From Paraclostridium ghonii (GTDB lineage: Bacteria > Bacillota > Clostridia > Peptostreptococcales > Peptostreptococcaceae): a stretch of 64,000 nucleotides of DNA. The stretch lies in NCBI RefSeq assembly GCF_030815085.1, contig NZ_JAUSWG010000006.1. The stretch is one strand, 5' to 3'. Shown piece after piece: positions 44,552 to 54,644 of this stretch. The notes below the pieces were generated by a model, which was not told where the DNA came from, did no database searches, and saw only the letters and a list, made by a program, of their open reading frames with translations. Both the position numbers and the translations under genes were made by a program. How positions within the stretch are numbered: the stretch's first letter is position 1; each line of letters starts with the position of its first letter.

Positions 44552-47500
44552 TTGAGTAGCAAAACATTAACTTTAAATGATCTGTTAAGAGATAATACAA
44601 AGGATGCTAAAAATAGAGATATAGCTATAATAGGCGTATCTTGTAATTCAGCATTAGGAAACAATATCAGTGAAATGTGGCAATCGATATTAGATAAAGT
44701 TGATTGTATAAGAGATTTTCCAGCGAATAGAATAAAGGATTTAGAATGTTATTTAGGTTTAAATGATAAAAGTAATGTGAAATATTTGAATGGCGGGTAT
44801 CTAGAAAAAATTGATGAATTTGATAATGATTACTTTAAGATTACTCCAATAGAAGCTAAATTAATGTCACCAAATCAAAGACTATTTTTACGTTGTGCTG
44901 TGGAAACTATTCAAGATGCTGGATATGATGGGATGAGAGTAAGAGGAAGCAAAACAGGAGTTTTTACAGGATATGTAGGAGATCTTGGTGGTGAAGGGTA
45001 TAGAACATTAGCATATATGGATAAAAATTTTGATTCAAGGATATCAATACCTGCAAATTTACCATCAATGATTCCTAGTAGAATAGCATATCTATTAGAT
45101 TTGAAAGGCCCAACAATGTTAGTAGATACAGCCTGTTCATCATCACTAGTAGCGGTTCACCTTGCATGCAATTCTATTCTTCAAGGCGAGTGTGACATGG
45201 CAATAGCAGGTGGTGTAAGAATTAACATAATACCTATTGATAAAAAAGAAGAAAAACTAGGGGTAGAATCTTCAGATGATATAACTAGGACATTTGATAA
45301 TTTTGCAGATGGATCCGGTATGGGTGAAGGAGTAGGTGCAATATTATTAAAATCTTTGGATAAAGCTATAAAAGATAATGACAATATATATGCTGTTGTA
45401 AAGGGGAGTGCAATAAATCAAGATGGCTATGGAATTGGAATAACTGCACCTAATAAAGAATCACAAATTAATGTATTATCAAATGCATGGGATTGTGCAA
45501 AGATTAATCCCGAATCTTTATCTTATATTGAATGCCATGGAACAGCTACAAATTTGGGAGATCTAATAGAAATAGATGCCATAACTGAAGCTATGAAAAG
45601 ATACACAAATAAAAAATCATTTTGTGCAGTAGGATCAGTGAAGACAAACATAGGTCATTCATATCAAGCTGCTGGAATAATGGGAATGATAAAAACTATA
45701 CTGGCTCTAAAAAATAAAACAATACCTCCAACTATTAATTTTAGTTCTCCTAACAAAAAAATAGATTTTGAGGATTCTCCGATATATGTTAATACCAAGG
45801 CTAGACATTGGGAGAGTAATGGAAAGGTAAGGAGAGCAGGTGTAAGTGCCTTTGGTCTGAGTGGAACAAATTGTCATCTAATATTAGAGGAATTTATAGA
45901 GCCGGATAAAAATTTAAAGAGTGAAGAAGAACCGCTGATATTTACATTTTCCGCAATGGAAAAAGAGGTACTTGAAGCTTTAATTCAATCATACAGTTCT
46001 TTTATTAATCAATATAATAAAGCTATTAAGAATATTAGTTATACTTTAAATACAGGAAGAGAACATTATAATAATAGAATTGCTATTGTTGCAAAAAATC
46101 GAGAAGAATTGTTAGAAAAAATTAATTATCTTATAAAGATGAAGGAAAATGGCGATTTAATATATATGAATAGCTTTAAAGTAGTATCAAAAGAGAATCT
46201 TGGTTATAGAAAAGATAGTATCAGCACTGAGGATATTGATAATTTCTCAAGCTATGCTAATAGATTAATTGAAAATATAAGAATGAATAGAAACAACCAT
46301 CAGCTATTAGGAAAGCTATGTGAACTTTATGTAAATGGAGCAAATGTTGAATGGGAGAGATTATATGACAATAAAGAAATACAGAAGGTAAGCATGCCGA
46401 TGTATCCATTCAAAAAATCGAGATTATGGGTGGAATATAAAACAGATGCTCACTTTTATAATCTTAAGTGGAAAGAAGATAAAACAGAATATGTAAAAAA
46501 AGAAAAATCTGATGGTACTATAATACTATTCACGGACACTTACTTAAATGAATTTAATAGTATTGTTAAGAGTAAATATTCAAATGTAATAGAGGTTTGT
46601 TTTGGTGAGAAATTTAGAAAGATTGATGAATTTCACTATGAAGTAAGCGAAGAGGACGATTACCACAAACTAATTAGTAGTATTGAAAGTAAAAATATAA
46701 ACAAGATAATTAATATTAACACCTTTGAATTTAATCAGATAAATTCAGAAGAAAGATTAATTGAAAGTCAAAAAAGGAGTGTATATTCGTTACTTTATCT
46801 AGTAAAAGCATTATCAAAAAATTATGTTAGTAGCAATTTTGAAATTATAATAATAACTAATAGTTCTATATCAGTAACTTCCGAAGAAAAAATATTGAAT
46901 CCACATAATTCAACTATCTTAGGATTGGGAAAAGTAGTATCAAAAGAACATCCAGAATTTAAATGTAAGTGTATAGATTTAGATGATTTTAGAGCATTAG
47001 GGGAAGTGTTGGATGACTTAGATAACTTTGATATTAAATTTAGACAATTAGCATATAGAAACGGAAAAAGATATGTTGAGGAATTTATAGAAGTTGATGA
47101 GAAAGATAGCAAAACACCTATTGAAATTAGGGAAAATGGTGTATATGTAATAACTGGTGCAACAGGAGGAATGGGAAAGGAGATAGCAAAAGCATTATCT
47201 TCAAATAGAAAAATAAATATAATATTAATAAGCAGAACAAAGCTCCCTGAAAGATGTGATTGGGATTACATTCTACAAAAACATATTGATGATGATATAG
47301 CTAAATTTATTAATCATATAAAGCAATTAGAAAGTAGACATACAACAGTAGAATACTATGATGCAGACGTAACAGACTTTTCAAGAATGAATGAAGTTAT
47401 GGAAGACGTCAAAGAAAAATATGGTAACGTTAACGGCATCATACATAGTGCTGGAATTCCAGGGAAAGGAATGATTATTAATAAGGAAATTGCAGAGTTT

Positions 47501-48346
47501 GAAAAAGTATTGTGGACTAAAGTAAAAGGTACATGGATATTAGATAAACTTACGGAAGAGCAAAATTTAGACTTTTTTATATTATTTTCATCGGTAGCAT
47601 CTATTTTTGGAGAAATAGGACAAGGCGATTATGCAGCTGCGAATTCTTACCTTGATGCTTATGCAGCACATAGAAATAGAAGTAAGAAAAATACAATATC
47701 GATAAATTGGGTTGTATGGAAAGACACAGGAATGGGAATAGCATTTGGATTAAACGAAAAGGATTTATTGTTTAATCCTATTAAAACTGAGGATGCAATT
47801 ACATGGTTTAAGGAAATTTTAAAGCTAAATACACAGAATGTGTTAGCTGGTGAAATGAATAAAAAAAGTAAAAGTATTTCTGAATTAATTAATGATGATT
47901 TTGTCTTAAGTAATAGTATTTTATTAGAAATTAAAGATCATGTTGAAATAAAACATAATAATCAAAGGTGTAAAAGTGTAGACTTGATAGGATATAAAGA
48001 AAGTAATTATACCGAAATTGAGAAAGAAATTGGAGATATTTGCGGAAATTTATTAGGCTATTCAACAATAGATATATATGATAATTTTTTTGAACTAGGT
48101 GCGGATTCTATACAGATTAAAAGAATTCATGAGGCAATTGATAAGGTTTACTCAGGAATAATAACTGTAGCTGATATGTTTGCATATACCTCAATTAGCA
48201 GCTTATCTAAATATATTGAACAAAAGTTACAAAAAGAAATTAATCAAGTTCAAGAAAATGATTCACCTATTCAAGGAATATTAAGTAATTTTAAAGAAGG
48301 AAAAATAAATTTAGATGAAGTGATAATGAATCTAAAAGATTTTTAG
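44552..48346 (+). CDS. AT-less polyketide synthase: KS-KR-ACP
   Basis: The 1264-residue protein has a ketosynthase (about 22-455) with the complete C195 (DTACSSS), H329 (ECHGTAT) and H369 (NIGHS) triad. After a post-KS linker comes a ketoreductase (structural part from about 640, catalytic part 860-1050, with ITGATGGMG and FSSVASIFGEIGQGDYAAAN). An ACP with serine near 1184 (ELGADSIQ) ends the domains. No AT, DH or ER is present, so extender units come from a separate AT, and a beta-hydroxy product is expected. The ketoreductase lacks the LDD motif. The ends (INLDEVIMNL at the C-terminus) look like docking helices. The start is TTG with AGGGAG upstream. Confidence 0.93.
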   Translation: MSSKTLTLNDLLRDNTKDAKNRDIAIIGVSCNSALGNNISEMWQSILDKVDCIRDFPANRIKDLECYLGLNDKSNVKYLNGGYLEKIDEFDNDYFKITPIEAKLMSPNQRLFLRCAVETIQDAGYDGMRVRGSKTGVFTGYVGDLGGEGYRTLAYMDKNFDSRISIPANLPSMIPSRIAYLLDLKGPTMLVDTACSSSLVAVHLACNSILQGECDMAIAGGVRINIIPIDKKEEKLGVESSDDITRTFDNFADGSGMGEGVGAILLKSLDKAIKDNDNIYAVVKGSAINQDGYGIGITAPNKESQINVLSNAWDCAKINPESLSYIECHGTATNLGDLIEIDAITEAMKRYTNKKSFCAVGSVKTNIGHSYQAAGIMGMIKTILALKNKTIPPTINFSSPNKKIDFEDSPIYVNTKARHWESNGKVRRAGVSAFGLSGTNCHLILEEFIEPDKNLKSEEEPLIFTFSAMEKEVLEALIQSYSSFINQYNKAIKNISYTLNTGREHYNNRIAIVAKNREELLEKINYLIKMKENGDLIYMNSFKVVSKENLGYRKDSISTEDIDNFSSYANRLIENIRMNRNNHQLLGKLCELYVNGANVEWERLYDNKEIQKVSMPMYPFKKSRLWVEYKTDAHFYNLKWKEDKTEYVKKEKSDGTIILFTDTYLNEFNSIVKSKYSNVIEVCFGEKFRKIDEFHYEVSEEDDYHKLISSIESKNINKIININTFEFNQINSEERLIESQKRSVYSLLYLVKALSKNYVSSNFEIIIITNSSISVTSEEKILNPHNSTILGLGKVVSKEHPEFKCKCIDLDDFRALGEVLDDLDNFDIKFRQLAYRNGKRYVEEFIEVDEKDSKTPIEIRENGVYVITGATGGMGKEIAKALSSNRKINIILISRTKLPERCDWDYILQKHIDDDIAKFINHIKQLESRHTTVEYYDADVTDFSRMNEVMEDVKEKYGNVNGIIHSAGIPGKGMIINKEIAEFEKVLWTKVKGTWILDKLTEEQNLDFFILFSSVASIFGEIGQGDYAAANSYLDAYAAHRNRSKKNTISINWVVWKDTGMGIAFGLNEKDLLFNPIKTEDAITWFKEILKLNTQNVLAGEMNKKSKSISELINDDFVLSNSILLEIKDHVEIKHNNQRCKSVDLIGYKESNYTEIEKEIGDICGNLLGYSTIDIYDNFFELGADSIQIKRIHEAIDKVYSGIITVADMFAYTSISSLSKYIEQKLQKEINQVQENDSPIQGILSNFKEGKINLDEVIMNLKDF

Positions 48347-48358
48347 AGGAGGAATATA

Positions 48359-51300
48359 GTGGAGAAGTTATTAGAGAAAATTTTAGTTGATACTAGCAAT
48401 GGTAAAATCAACAAGTCAACTGCTATAGATTTAATAACAATGTTAAAAGAAGAAAAACATTCAAATGATGATATTGCAATAATTGGTATAGGATTTAGAT
48501 TTCCTTTCGCAAATAACTTAGGAGAGTTTTGGGATGTTATTCGTGGACGCTTTGACTGTATTAGAAGTTTTCCTAATCAAAGAAAGAAAGATATAGATAA
48601 TTATTTGAATTATATAGATAAGTATGATAATAATAGAACTTATTTAGATGGATCGTTTTTAGATAGAATTGATTATTTTGACAATGAACTATTTAATATT
48701 ACACCAAATGAAGCTAGGTTAATGGATCCGTATCAGAGGCTATTTTTGCAAATAGCATGGGAAACGATAGAAGATTCTGGTATTGGGACAGAACGAATTA
48801 AAAATACTAGAACAGGAGTATATGTAGGATGTGCATCAAATATAAAAGATTGCTATCAGAATTTTATATTAAACTGTGAAAAAGAGTCTATCCCAATATC
48901 AATAGCTTCTAACATTCCAGCTATGATTCCTGCAAGGATATCATATTTGTTAAATTTAAAAGGACCAGCAATAACTATAGATACAGCTTGTTCATCTTCG
49001 TTAATTTCAATTTATCAAGGCTGTGCAGGAATAAAAAATGGCGATTGTGACTTGGCTATAGCAGGTGCAATTAAATTACATACAATACCTGTAGATGATG
49101 ATATTTATAAAATAGGTATTGAAGCTTCAGATGGCAGAACAAGAGCTTTTGATGATAAATCAGATGGATCAGGATTTGGTGAAGGGGTAGCCGCAGTACT
49201 GCTAAAGCCTTTAAGCAAAGCGCTGCAGGATAATGATAATATTTATGCAGTAATTAAAGGTGGTGCAATCAATCAAGATGGCAAGTCTATGGGGATAACA
49301 GCACCAAATCCAATAGCCCATAAGGATGTATTGGTAAAGGCTTGGAAAAATTCACAGATTGATCCAAGTAATTTAAGTTTTATTGAAACTCATGGTACTG
49401 GTACATCACTAGGAGATCCGATTGAGGTGCAAGGAATTAATGAGGCATTTCTTGAATTTACTTCAAAAAAGCAATTCTGTGCTATTTCATCGGTAAAGAG
49501 TAACATAGGTCACTTATATGAATGTGCAGGTATGGCAAGTATAGTGAAGGCTATATTGTGCTTGCAAAATAGGGCAATATTACCAACTAATCATTTTAAT
49601 ACACCTAACATGAAAATTGATTTTGCAGATTCTCCAGTTTATGTGAATTCTAAGGTAAGAAATTTAGAATCATTAAACAAGCCAATGATATGTGGAGTAA
49701 GTTCCTTTGGATTTAGTGGGACAAACTGTCATCTAATTTTAGAGGAGAAGCCTGGGAGAAATGATGCAAATGAGATTCAATTAAATAGCGATAATATATT
49801 ACCGTTATCAGCAGGAAGCTTAGATGGTTTAATGAAACTAGTAGAAAGGTATAAAGAATTTTTTGAGACTAATAAAGAGGTTAATCTTTCAGAAGTATGT
49901 TATACAGCTAGTTTAGGAAGGTGCCATCATAGATTCAGAATTGCCATCATAGTAAAAGAAATCAATGATGCTAACCATAAATTAGGTTTGATAAAGAAAG
50001 AAAATGTTAGAAGCTTGCAAAAGTATGAAATCTTCTTTGGAGATTACAAATTAATAAAAAGGAATGAAAAGACAAAAGAATATGAACTAACTATAGAAGA
50101 AAAGAAAGAAATAGATAAATTGGCAGCTATGGTTGGGAATAGTGAAAAGTTAAAGTTATGTGAGTATTATGTCAAAGGTGCAGATATTAATTGGGGCAAT
50201 ATATTCCAAGATAAAAAAGTTAGAAAATTGAGTATTCCTACCTATCCTTTTACAGAAAACAGATTCTGGTTGGATATAAAGGAAAGTGTTGAAGAATACG
50301 AAGAAAAGTTTTTTTATGAGACAAAATGGAAATTGGATGAAATTCTAAATGATACATTAAGTTCACCATCAAATGAAAAAGTTATTATATTTAGTGATGG
50401 AACGAAATTATCTAAAGAAATAAAAGAGATTTTAGAGGAGAAATCAAATGTAGTATATGAGTATAATATCCAAGAATCATTAGACTATAGAAAATTATTT
50501 CAAAAATTAGACTTAAATGATATTTCTACAATAATTAATATATGCAATAGTAGCTTTCAAGATACTGATGAGATAGTAACCATTTTTAAAGAACTAGAGT
50601 ATACAGAGCTAAAAAGAAAGATAAGGTTCATAGGAATTGGGAAAAATGCGTATAAGGTTACAAATAATGATAGAGAGTTAATTCCTTATAATATGTTGCT
50701 ACTATCATTAATAAGCACATTTAGGATGGAAAGCGATAACATTATTTCAAAGAGTATTGATATTGATGAACTAGCAACAGCAGAGCAGATAATTAAACTT
50801 ATTTATAGGGAAAATGATAATAGTCTAATGGCATTAAGAGCGGGGGGACTATATACCGAAGAATTATCTGAAAAGAACGTAGAGTTTTTAGAGGACAATT
50901 TTAAAGTTAAAGAAAATGGAGTCTACATAATCACTGGGGGAACTGGTGGAATAGGATTAGAGATAGCAAAATATTTAAGTAGTATTAATAATGTAAATAT
51001 TGCATTATTAAACAGAAATAACATTTTCTGCAATATGGTAGAAAATAAAGAAAAAATACAGATAATTGATAAAATCAATAAGAGTGGAAGTATAGCAAAA
51101 GTGTTTCAAGTAAATATAGACGATGAGATGGAATTAAACAATATTTTAATAGAACTAAGAGAAGAGTTCGGAAGTATAAACGGAATATTTCATTGTGCTG
51201 GTATTGCAAGTAAAGAATTATTAAAAAATAAGTCTATAAAACAAGTAAGTAAAGTTATTAGCCCAAAAGTAAATGGAGCAATACTTTTAGATAAATTAAC

Positions 51301-53431
51301 TGAAAAAGATAATATGGATTTTATGGTTCTATGTTCCTCAATATGTGTTTCATTTGGGGGACCTTATCAATTAGATTATATAGCAGCTAATAGCTTCTTA
51401 AATTCATTTGCTTATTGGAGAGAAAATAAAGGAAAAAGAACTATATCAATAAATTGGGCTACATGGAAAGAAGTGGGGATGTCTGTGAAAAATGGATTCA
51501 ACATAGACACTATTTTTAGAGCTATTGATACTAAAAATGCTATTTCCTGTTTGGACAAAATATTAAAAAGCAATGAGGTAAATTTAATTGTCGGAGAGAT
51601 TAATTTAAAAAAACATTATTTAATGTTATTAGAAAAATCAAAAATTAAGCTTTCTAAAGAGATTAATAAGCTTATTAAGGACTATTTATCAGAAAATAAA
51701 GAAAAAAGTGGAGTGATTCATAAAAACGATACTTTAAACATTACTGGTAATTTGGATGGGAAATATAATGAGGTTGAAGTAACATTAGCTAATATAATAT
51801 ATAAGGTTTTAGGAATAAAAGAAATAAATTTAAATGATAATTTCTTTGAGTTGGGAGCAGATTCTATTTTAATAAAAAGAATACACCAAGAAATAAATGA
51901 TATATATATTGATAAGATTTCAATAACAGATATGTTTCAATATCCAACAATAAAACAACTTTATGATTGCATTATTAAAAATGAAAGTGATAAAGAAATA
52001 AACATAACAAGTGCTGAAGCGGAAGTACCTATGGACATTTTGGAAGAAGTCAACACTGAGGATAAGAGTCTAAATGATTCAAATAAAGATAATAAAACAG
52101 AGTATTATTTGTTATCTTCTCAGCAAAAAAGACAATTTATCTTAAATTGTTTAGATTCTAAAACTACAAATTATAATATTTCAAAGGTTTTAATTTTAGA
52201 TGGGAAGTTAGATTTAAACAGACTTGATTATGTACTGAAAAAGGTTATGATAAGACATGAAGCTTTAAGGTCATCCTTTCATATGATAAACGGGGAACCA
52301 ATGCAAAAAATACATAATAAAGTAGATTTTAAAATTGAATATGATGCCATAAATGGAGATGAAGATGTAGACAAAAAAATAGCTGAAAGCATAAAACCAT
52401 TCATTTTAGAGGTGCCTCCACTGATAAGAATTAAAATTATCAATTTAGCAGTAGATAAAAATATGATGGTATTTGATATGCATCATATTATCGGCGATGG
52501 AGAATCAATAAATGTACTAATGCAAGATATTGCTAGGCTTTATGCTGGAGATAAATTGCCAGAGCTTAGGTTTCAGTACAAAGATTATGTAGAATTTCAG
52601 AGTAAGTTTAATAAAAGCAAAAGATATAATATTCAGGAAGAATTCTGGATTAATATGCATAAAAATAAAAAACTTGAAAAGAGTATATTTACTGATTATG
52701 AAAGAGGAGATCAATTAGATTATAGAGGAAGTAGAATATATAAAAGTATAGATAGAAACATAACAAAAGGAATAAAAAGTATTGCAGTTAATAATAATAG
52801 TACTTTATTTATGGTTCTACTTGCAACCTTTAGCTTAGTGGTGTCTGAATATTATGATGATGATGATGTAGCCATTGGTACTCCAATTATAAGTAGGCCA
52901 AATAAAGAATTTGATGAGGTCGTGGGTATTTTTGTAAATACATTGGCGATCAGGATGAATCCAAACAAAGATAAGAGCTTTAAAGATTACCTGATAGAGG
53001 TGAAAAAAATCTGTATAGATGCCTTTGAAAATCAAGATTACCAATTTGATAATTTAACAGATAAATTAAAGGTTAGAAGGGAATTAAACAAGAATCCTTT
53101 GTTTGATGTATTTTTCTCATTACAAAATATCGGTGTTAAGAACTTTAATTTAGAAAGTATTAATGCGACAGCTTATGACTATCAAAGCAATTCATCTAGG
53201 TTTGATATATCGATAGATATACTTGAAGAAAATGAAGAGTTAAGTTGTATTTTAGAATATAAGACAAGCTTATTTAATAAAGAAACAATAGATATTATGT
53301 TTAACAATTATCAGGAAATACTATCTGAAGTAGTAACAAATTCAAGCATTAAAATAGGTGATATTAAGGTCTTGAGCAATAATACAAAAGTGAACAAGGA
53401 GAATTCCTATGATTTTACGTTTAATTTTTAA
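48359..53431 (+). CDS. AT-less hybrid PKS-NRPS: KS-KR-ACP-C
   Basis: The 1690-residue protein has an N-terminal docking-like helix pair (GKINKSTAIDLITMLKEEK), a ketosynthase (about 40-465; C211, H345, H385 intact), a ketoreductase (ITGGTGGIG near 857, SSICVSFGGPYQLDYIAAN), an ACP with serine 1169 (ELGADSIL), and a complete condensation domain (about 1255-1665). The condensation motif HHIIGDG lies near 1375. It should elongate the chain with one ketide, reduce it, and then pass it to an amino acid held on another protein. The start is GTG with GAGGAGG upstream, 12 bases after the previous PKS. Confidence 0.93.
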   Translation: MEKLLEKILVDTSNGKINKSTAIDLITMLKEEKHSNDDIAIIGIGFRFPFANNLGEFWDVIRGRFDCIRSFPNQRKKDIDNYLNYIDKYDNNRTYLDGSFLDRIDYFDNELFNITPNEARLMDPYQRLFLQIAWETIEDSGIGTERIKNTRTGVYVGCASNIKDCYQNFILNCEKESIPISIASNIPAMIPARISYLLNLKGPAITIDTACSSSLISIYQGCAGIKNGDCDLAIAGAIKLHTIPVDDDIYKIGIEASDGRTRAFDDKSDGSGFGEGVAAVLLKPLSKALQDNDNIYAVIKGGAINQDGKSMGITAPNPIAHKDVLVKAWKNSQIDPSNLSFIETHGTGTSLGDPIEVQGINEAFLEFTSKKQFCAISSVKSNIGHLYECAGMASIVKAILCLQNRAILPTNHFNTPNMKIDFADSPVYVNSKVRNLESLNKPMICGVSSFGFSGTNCHLILEEKPGRNDANEIQLNSDNILPLSAGSLDGLMKLVERYKEFFETNKEVNLSEVCYTASLGRCHHRFRIAIIVKEINDANHKLGLIKKENVRSLQKYEIFFGDYKLIKRNEKTKEYELTIEEKKEIDKLAAMVGNSEKLKLCEYYVKGADINWGNIFQDKKVRKLSIPTYPFTENRFWLDIKESVEEYEEKFFYETKWKLDEILNDTLSSPSNEKVIIFSDGTKLSKEIKEILEEKSNVVYEYNIQESLDYRKLFQKLDLNDISTIINICNSSFQDTDEIVTIFKELEYTELKRKIRFIGIGKNAYKVTNNDRELIPYNMLLLSLISTFRMESDNIISKSIDIDELATAEQIIKLIYRENDNSLMALRAGGLYTEELSEKNVEFLEDNFKVKENGVYIITGGTGGIGLEIAKYLSSINNVNIALLNRNNIFCNMVENKEKIQIIDKINKSGSIAKVFQVNIDDEMELNNILIELREEFGSINGIFHCAGIASKELLKNKSIKQVSKVISPKVNGAILLDKLTEKDNMDFMVLCSSICVSFGGPYQLDYIAANSFLNSFAYWRENKGKRTISINWATWKEVGMSVKNGFNIDTIFRAIDTKNAISCLDKILKSNEVNLIVGEINLKKHYLMLLEKSKIKLSKEINKLIKDYLSENKEKSGVIHKNDTLNITGNLDGKYNEVEVTLANIIYKVLGIKEINLNDNFFELGADSILIKRIHQEINDIYIDKISITDMFQYPTIKQLYDCIIKNESDKEINITSAEAEVPMDILEEVNTEDKSLNDSNKDNKTEYYLLSSQQKRQFILNCLDSKTTNYNISKVLILDGKLDLNRLDYVLKKVMIRHEALRSSFHMINGEPMQKIHNKVDFKIEYDAINGDEDVDKKIAESIKPFILEVPPLIRIKIINLAVDKNMMVFDMHHIIGDGESINVLMQDIARLYAGDKLPELRFQYKDYVEFQSKFNKSKRYNIQEEFWINMHKNKKLEKSIFTDYERGDQLDYRGSRIYKSIDRNITKGIKSIAVNNNSTLFMVLLATFSLVVSEYYDDDDVAIGTPIISRPNKEFDEVVGIFVNTLAIRMNPNKDKSFKDYLIEVKKICIDAFENQDYQFDNLTDKLKVRRELNKNPLFDVFFSLQNIGVKNFNLESINATAYDYQSNSSRFDISIDILEENEELSCILEYKTSLFNKETIDIMFNNYQEILSEVVTNSSIKIGDIKVLSNNTKVNKENSYDFTFNF

Positions 53432-53522
53432 ACGTAGCTAAAAAATAATTATTGCAATACGTAAAAAGTGAATTTTTACAATTTTAAATTCTAATAATAA
53501 ATTAGCAAGGAGTAATAAAATA

Positions 53523-54371
53523 ATGAAAACTGTAGGTGTTATAGGAGCAGGAGTAATGGGCAGAGGGGTGGTACATAGCCTGTTACTTTCTAATGTAAAA
53601 GTTAAACTTATAGATGTATCTAATGAAATACTTGAGGACGCCATTCAAGAAATAAAAAGGAGCTTGAGATTTCAATGCTTATTTAACAAAAACATAAAAG
53701 TTAACAATATTGATGATTTAATAAATAAGGTGAAGATAAGTACTTCAGTGGATTTCCTGAATGATGCGGATATCATTATTGAGAATGGACCAGAAATTTT
53801 GGCAGTTAAAGAAGATATTTATAAGGAACTTAACAAAGGAATAAAAGATGATGCGATTATATTAGTTAATACTTCTTGTATATCTATTACAAAGATAGCA
53901 TCATTAATGAAAAATAAGGAGCGCGTTATCGGTGTTCATTTCATGAACCCTGTGTATGCCAAAAACACATTAGAAGTGATAAAAGGAGAACACACTTCTA
54001 ATGAGACTATAGAAGAAACTGTAAGCTTTTTAAAGTCATTGGGGAAAGAGTCCATTATTGTAAATGACTATCCAGGTTTTGTGTCCAATAGAATATCTCA
54101 TTTATTTATGAATGAAGCGGCTTTTGTTGTTCAAGACAGTGTTGCTTCACCAAGTCAAGTAGATGCTATTTTTAAAGAATGTTTTGAACATAAGATGGGG
54201 CCTTTGGAAACAGCGGATTTAATTGGTTTAGATACAGTTGTAAATTCATTAGACATACTTTATGAAAGCTACAATGATCCTAAATTTAGGGTTTGTCCGC
54301 TATTAAGAAAAATGGTTCATTCTGGTTACTTAGGCAGGAAATCCGGTAAGGGATTTTATGAATATAAATAA
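53523..54371 (+). CDS. 3-hydroxyacyl-CoA dehydrogenase-like, FkbK/ZmaG type
   Basis: The 282-residue protein has the NAD-binding GVIGAGVMGRGVVHSLLL, a family EN.PE segment (IIENGPEIL), the HFMNPVYAKNTLEVI segment with its catalytic histidine, and PGFVSNRI and GPLETADLIGLDTV. In extender-unit gene sets such proteins oxidise glyceryl-ACP to a 2-hydroxy-3-oxopropionyl form. It is in a run of four genes with the carrier protein, acyl-CoA dehydrogenase and FkbH-like protein. Start: AAGGAGT upstream. The role is assigned by its neighbours. Confidence 0.88.
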   Translation: MKTVGVIGAGVMGRGVVHSLLLSNVKVKLIDVSNEILEDAIQEIKRSLRFQCLFNKNIKVNNIDDLINKVKISTSVDFLNDADIIIENGPEILAVKEDIYKELNKGIKDDAIILVNTSCISITKIASLMKNKERVIGVHFMNPVYAKNTLEVIKGEHTSNETIEETVSFLKSLGKESIIVNDYPGFVSNRISHLFMNEAAFVVQDSVASPSQVDAIFKECFEHKMGPLETADLIGLDTVVNSLDILYESYNDPKFRVCPLLRKMVHSGYLGRKSGKGFYEYK

Positions 54372-54389
54372 AAAAAGGGGAATTTTATT

Positions 54390-54629
54390 ATGGAAATTAA
54401 AAGTAAGGTTAAAGCATTTCTTTCAAGATTTTTTAGAAATTATGATATACAAGATGATGAGGATATCTTTTCACTTGGATTCGTAAATTCATTATTTGCT
54501 ATGCAGCTAGTATTATTTTTAGAAAAGGAATTTGATATTAAAATTGAAAATACAGATATTGATCTTGAAAATTTCAAAACAATCAATTCAATCATTGATT
54601 TAATCGAAAAGAAAAAAACAGTGGCTTAA
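54390..54629 (+). CDS. Free-standing acyl carrier protein of the extender-unit set
   Basis: The 79-residue protein has the acidic four-helix acyl carrier pattern with SLGFVNSLFAMQLVLFLEKE, where the serine of NSLF should carry phosphopantetheine. It matches the FkbJ/ZmaD type that holds glyceryl-, then hydroxymalonyl-units. Start: AAAGGGGAA upstream. It is expected to be loaded by the FkbH-like protein and to hand its unit to an acyltransferase. Confidence 0.9.
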   Translation: MEIKSKVKAFLSRFFRNYDIQDDEDIFSLGFVNSLFAMQLVLFLEKEFDIKIENTDIDLENFKTINSIIDLIEKKKTVA

Positions 54630-54644
54630 AAGGAGGGGATTGCT

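Noticed and set aside
44552..53431. Cis-AT modular PKS
   Set aside because: No AT domain with GHSxG lies between KS and KR in either protein, and two free ATs are encoded downstream.
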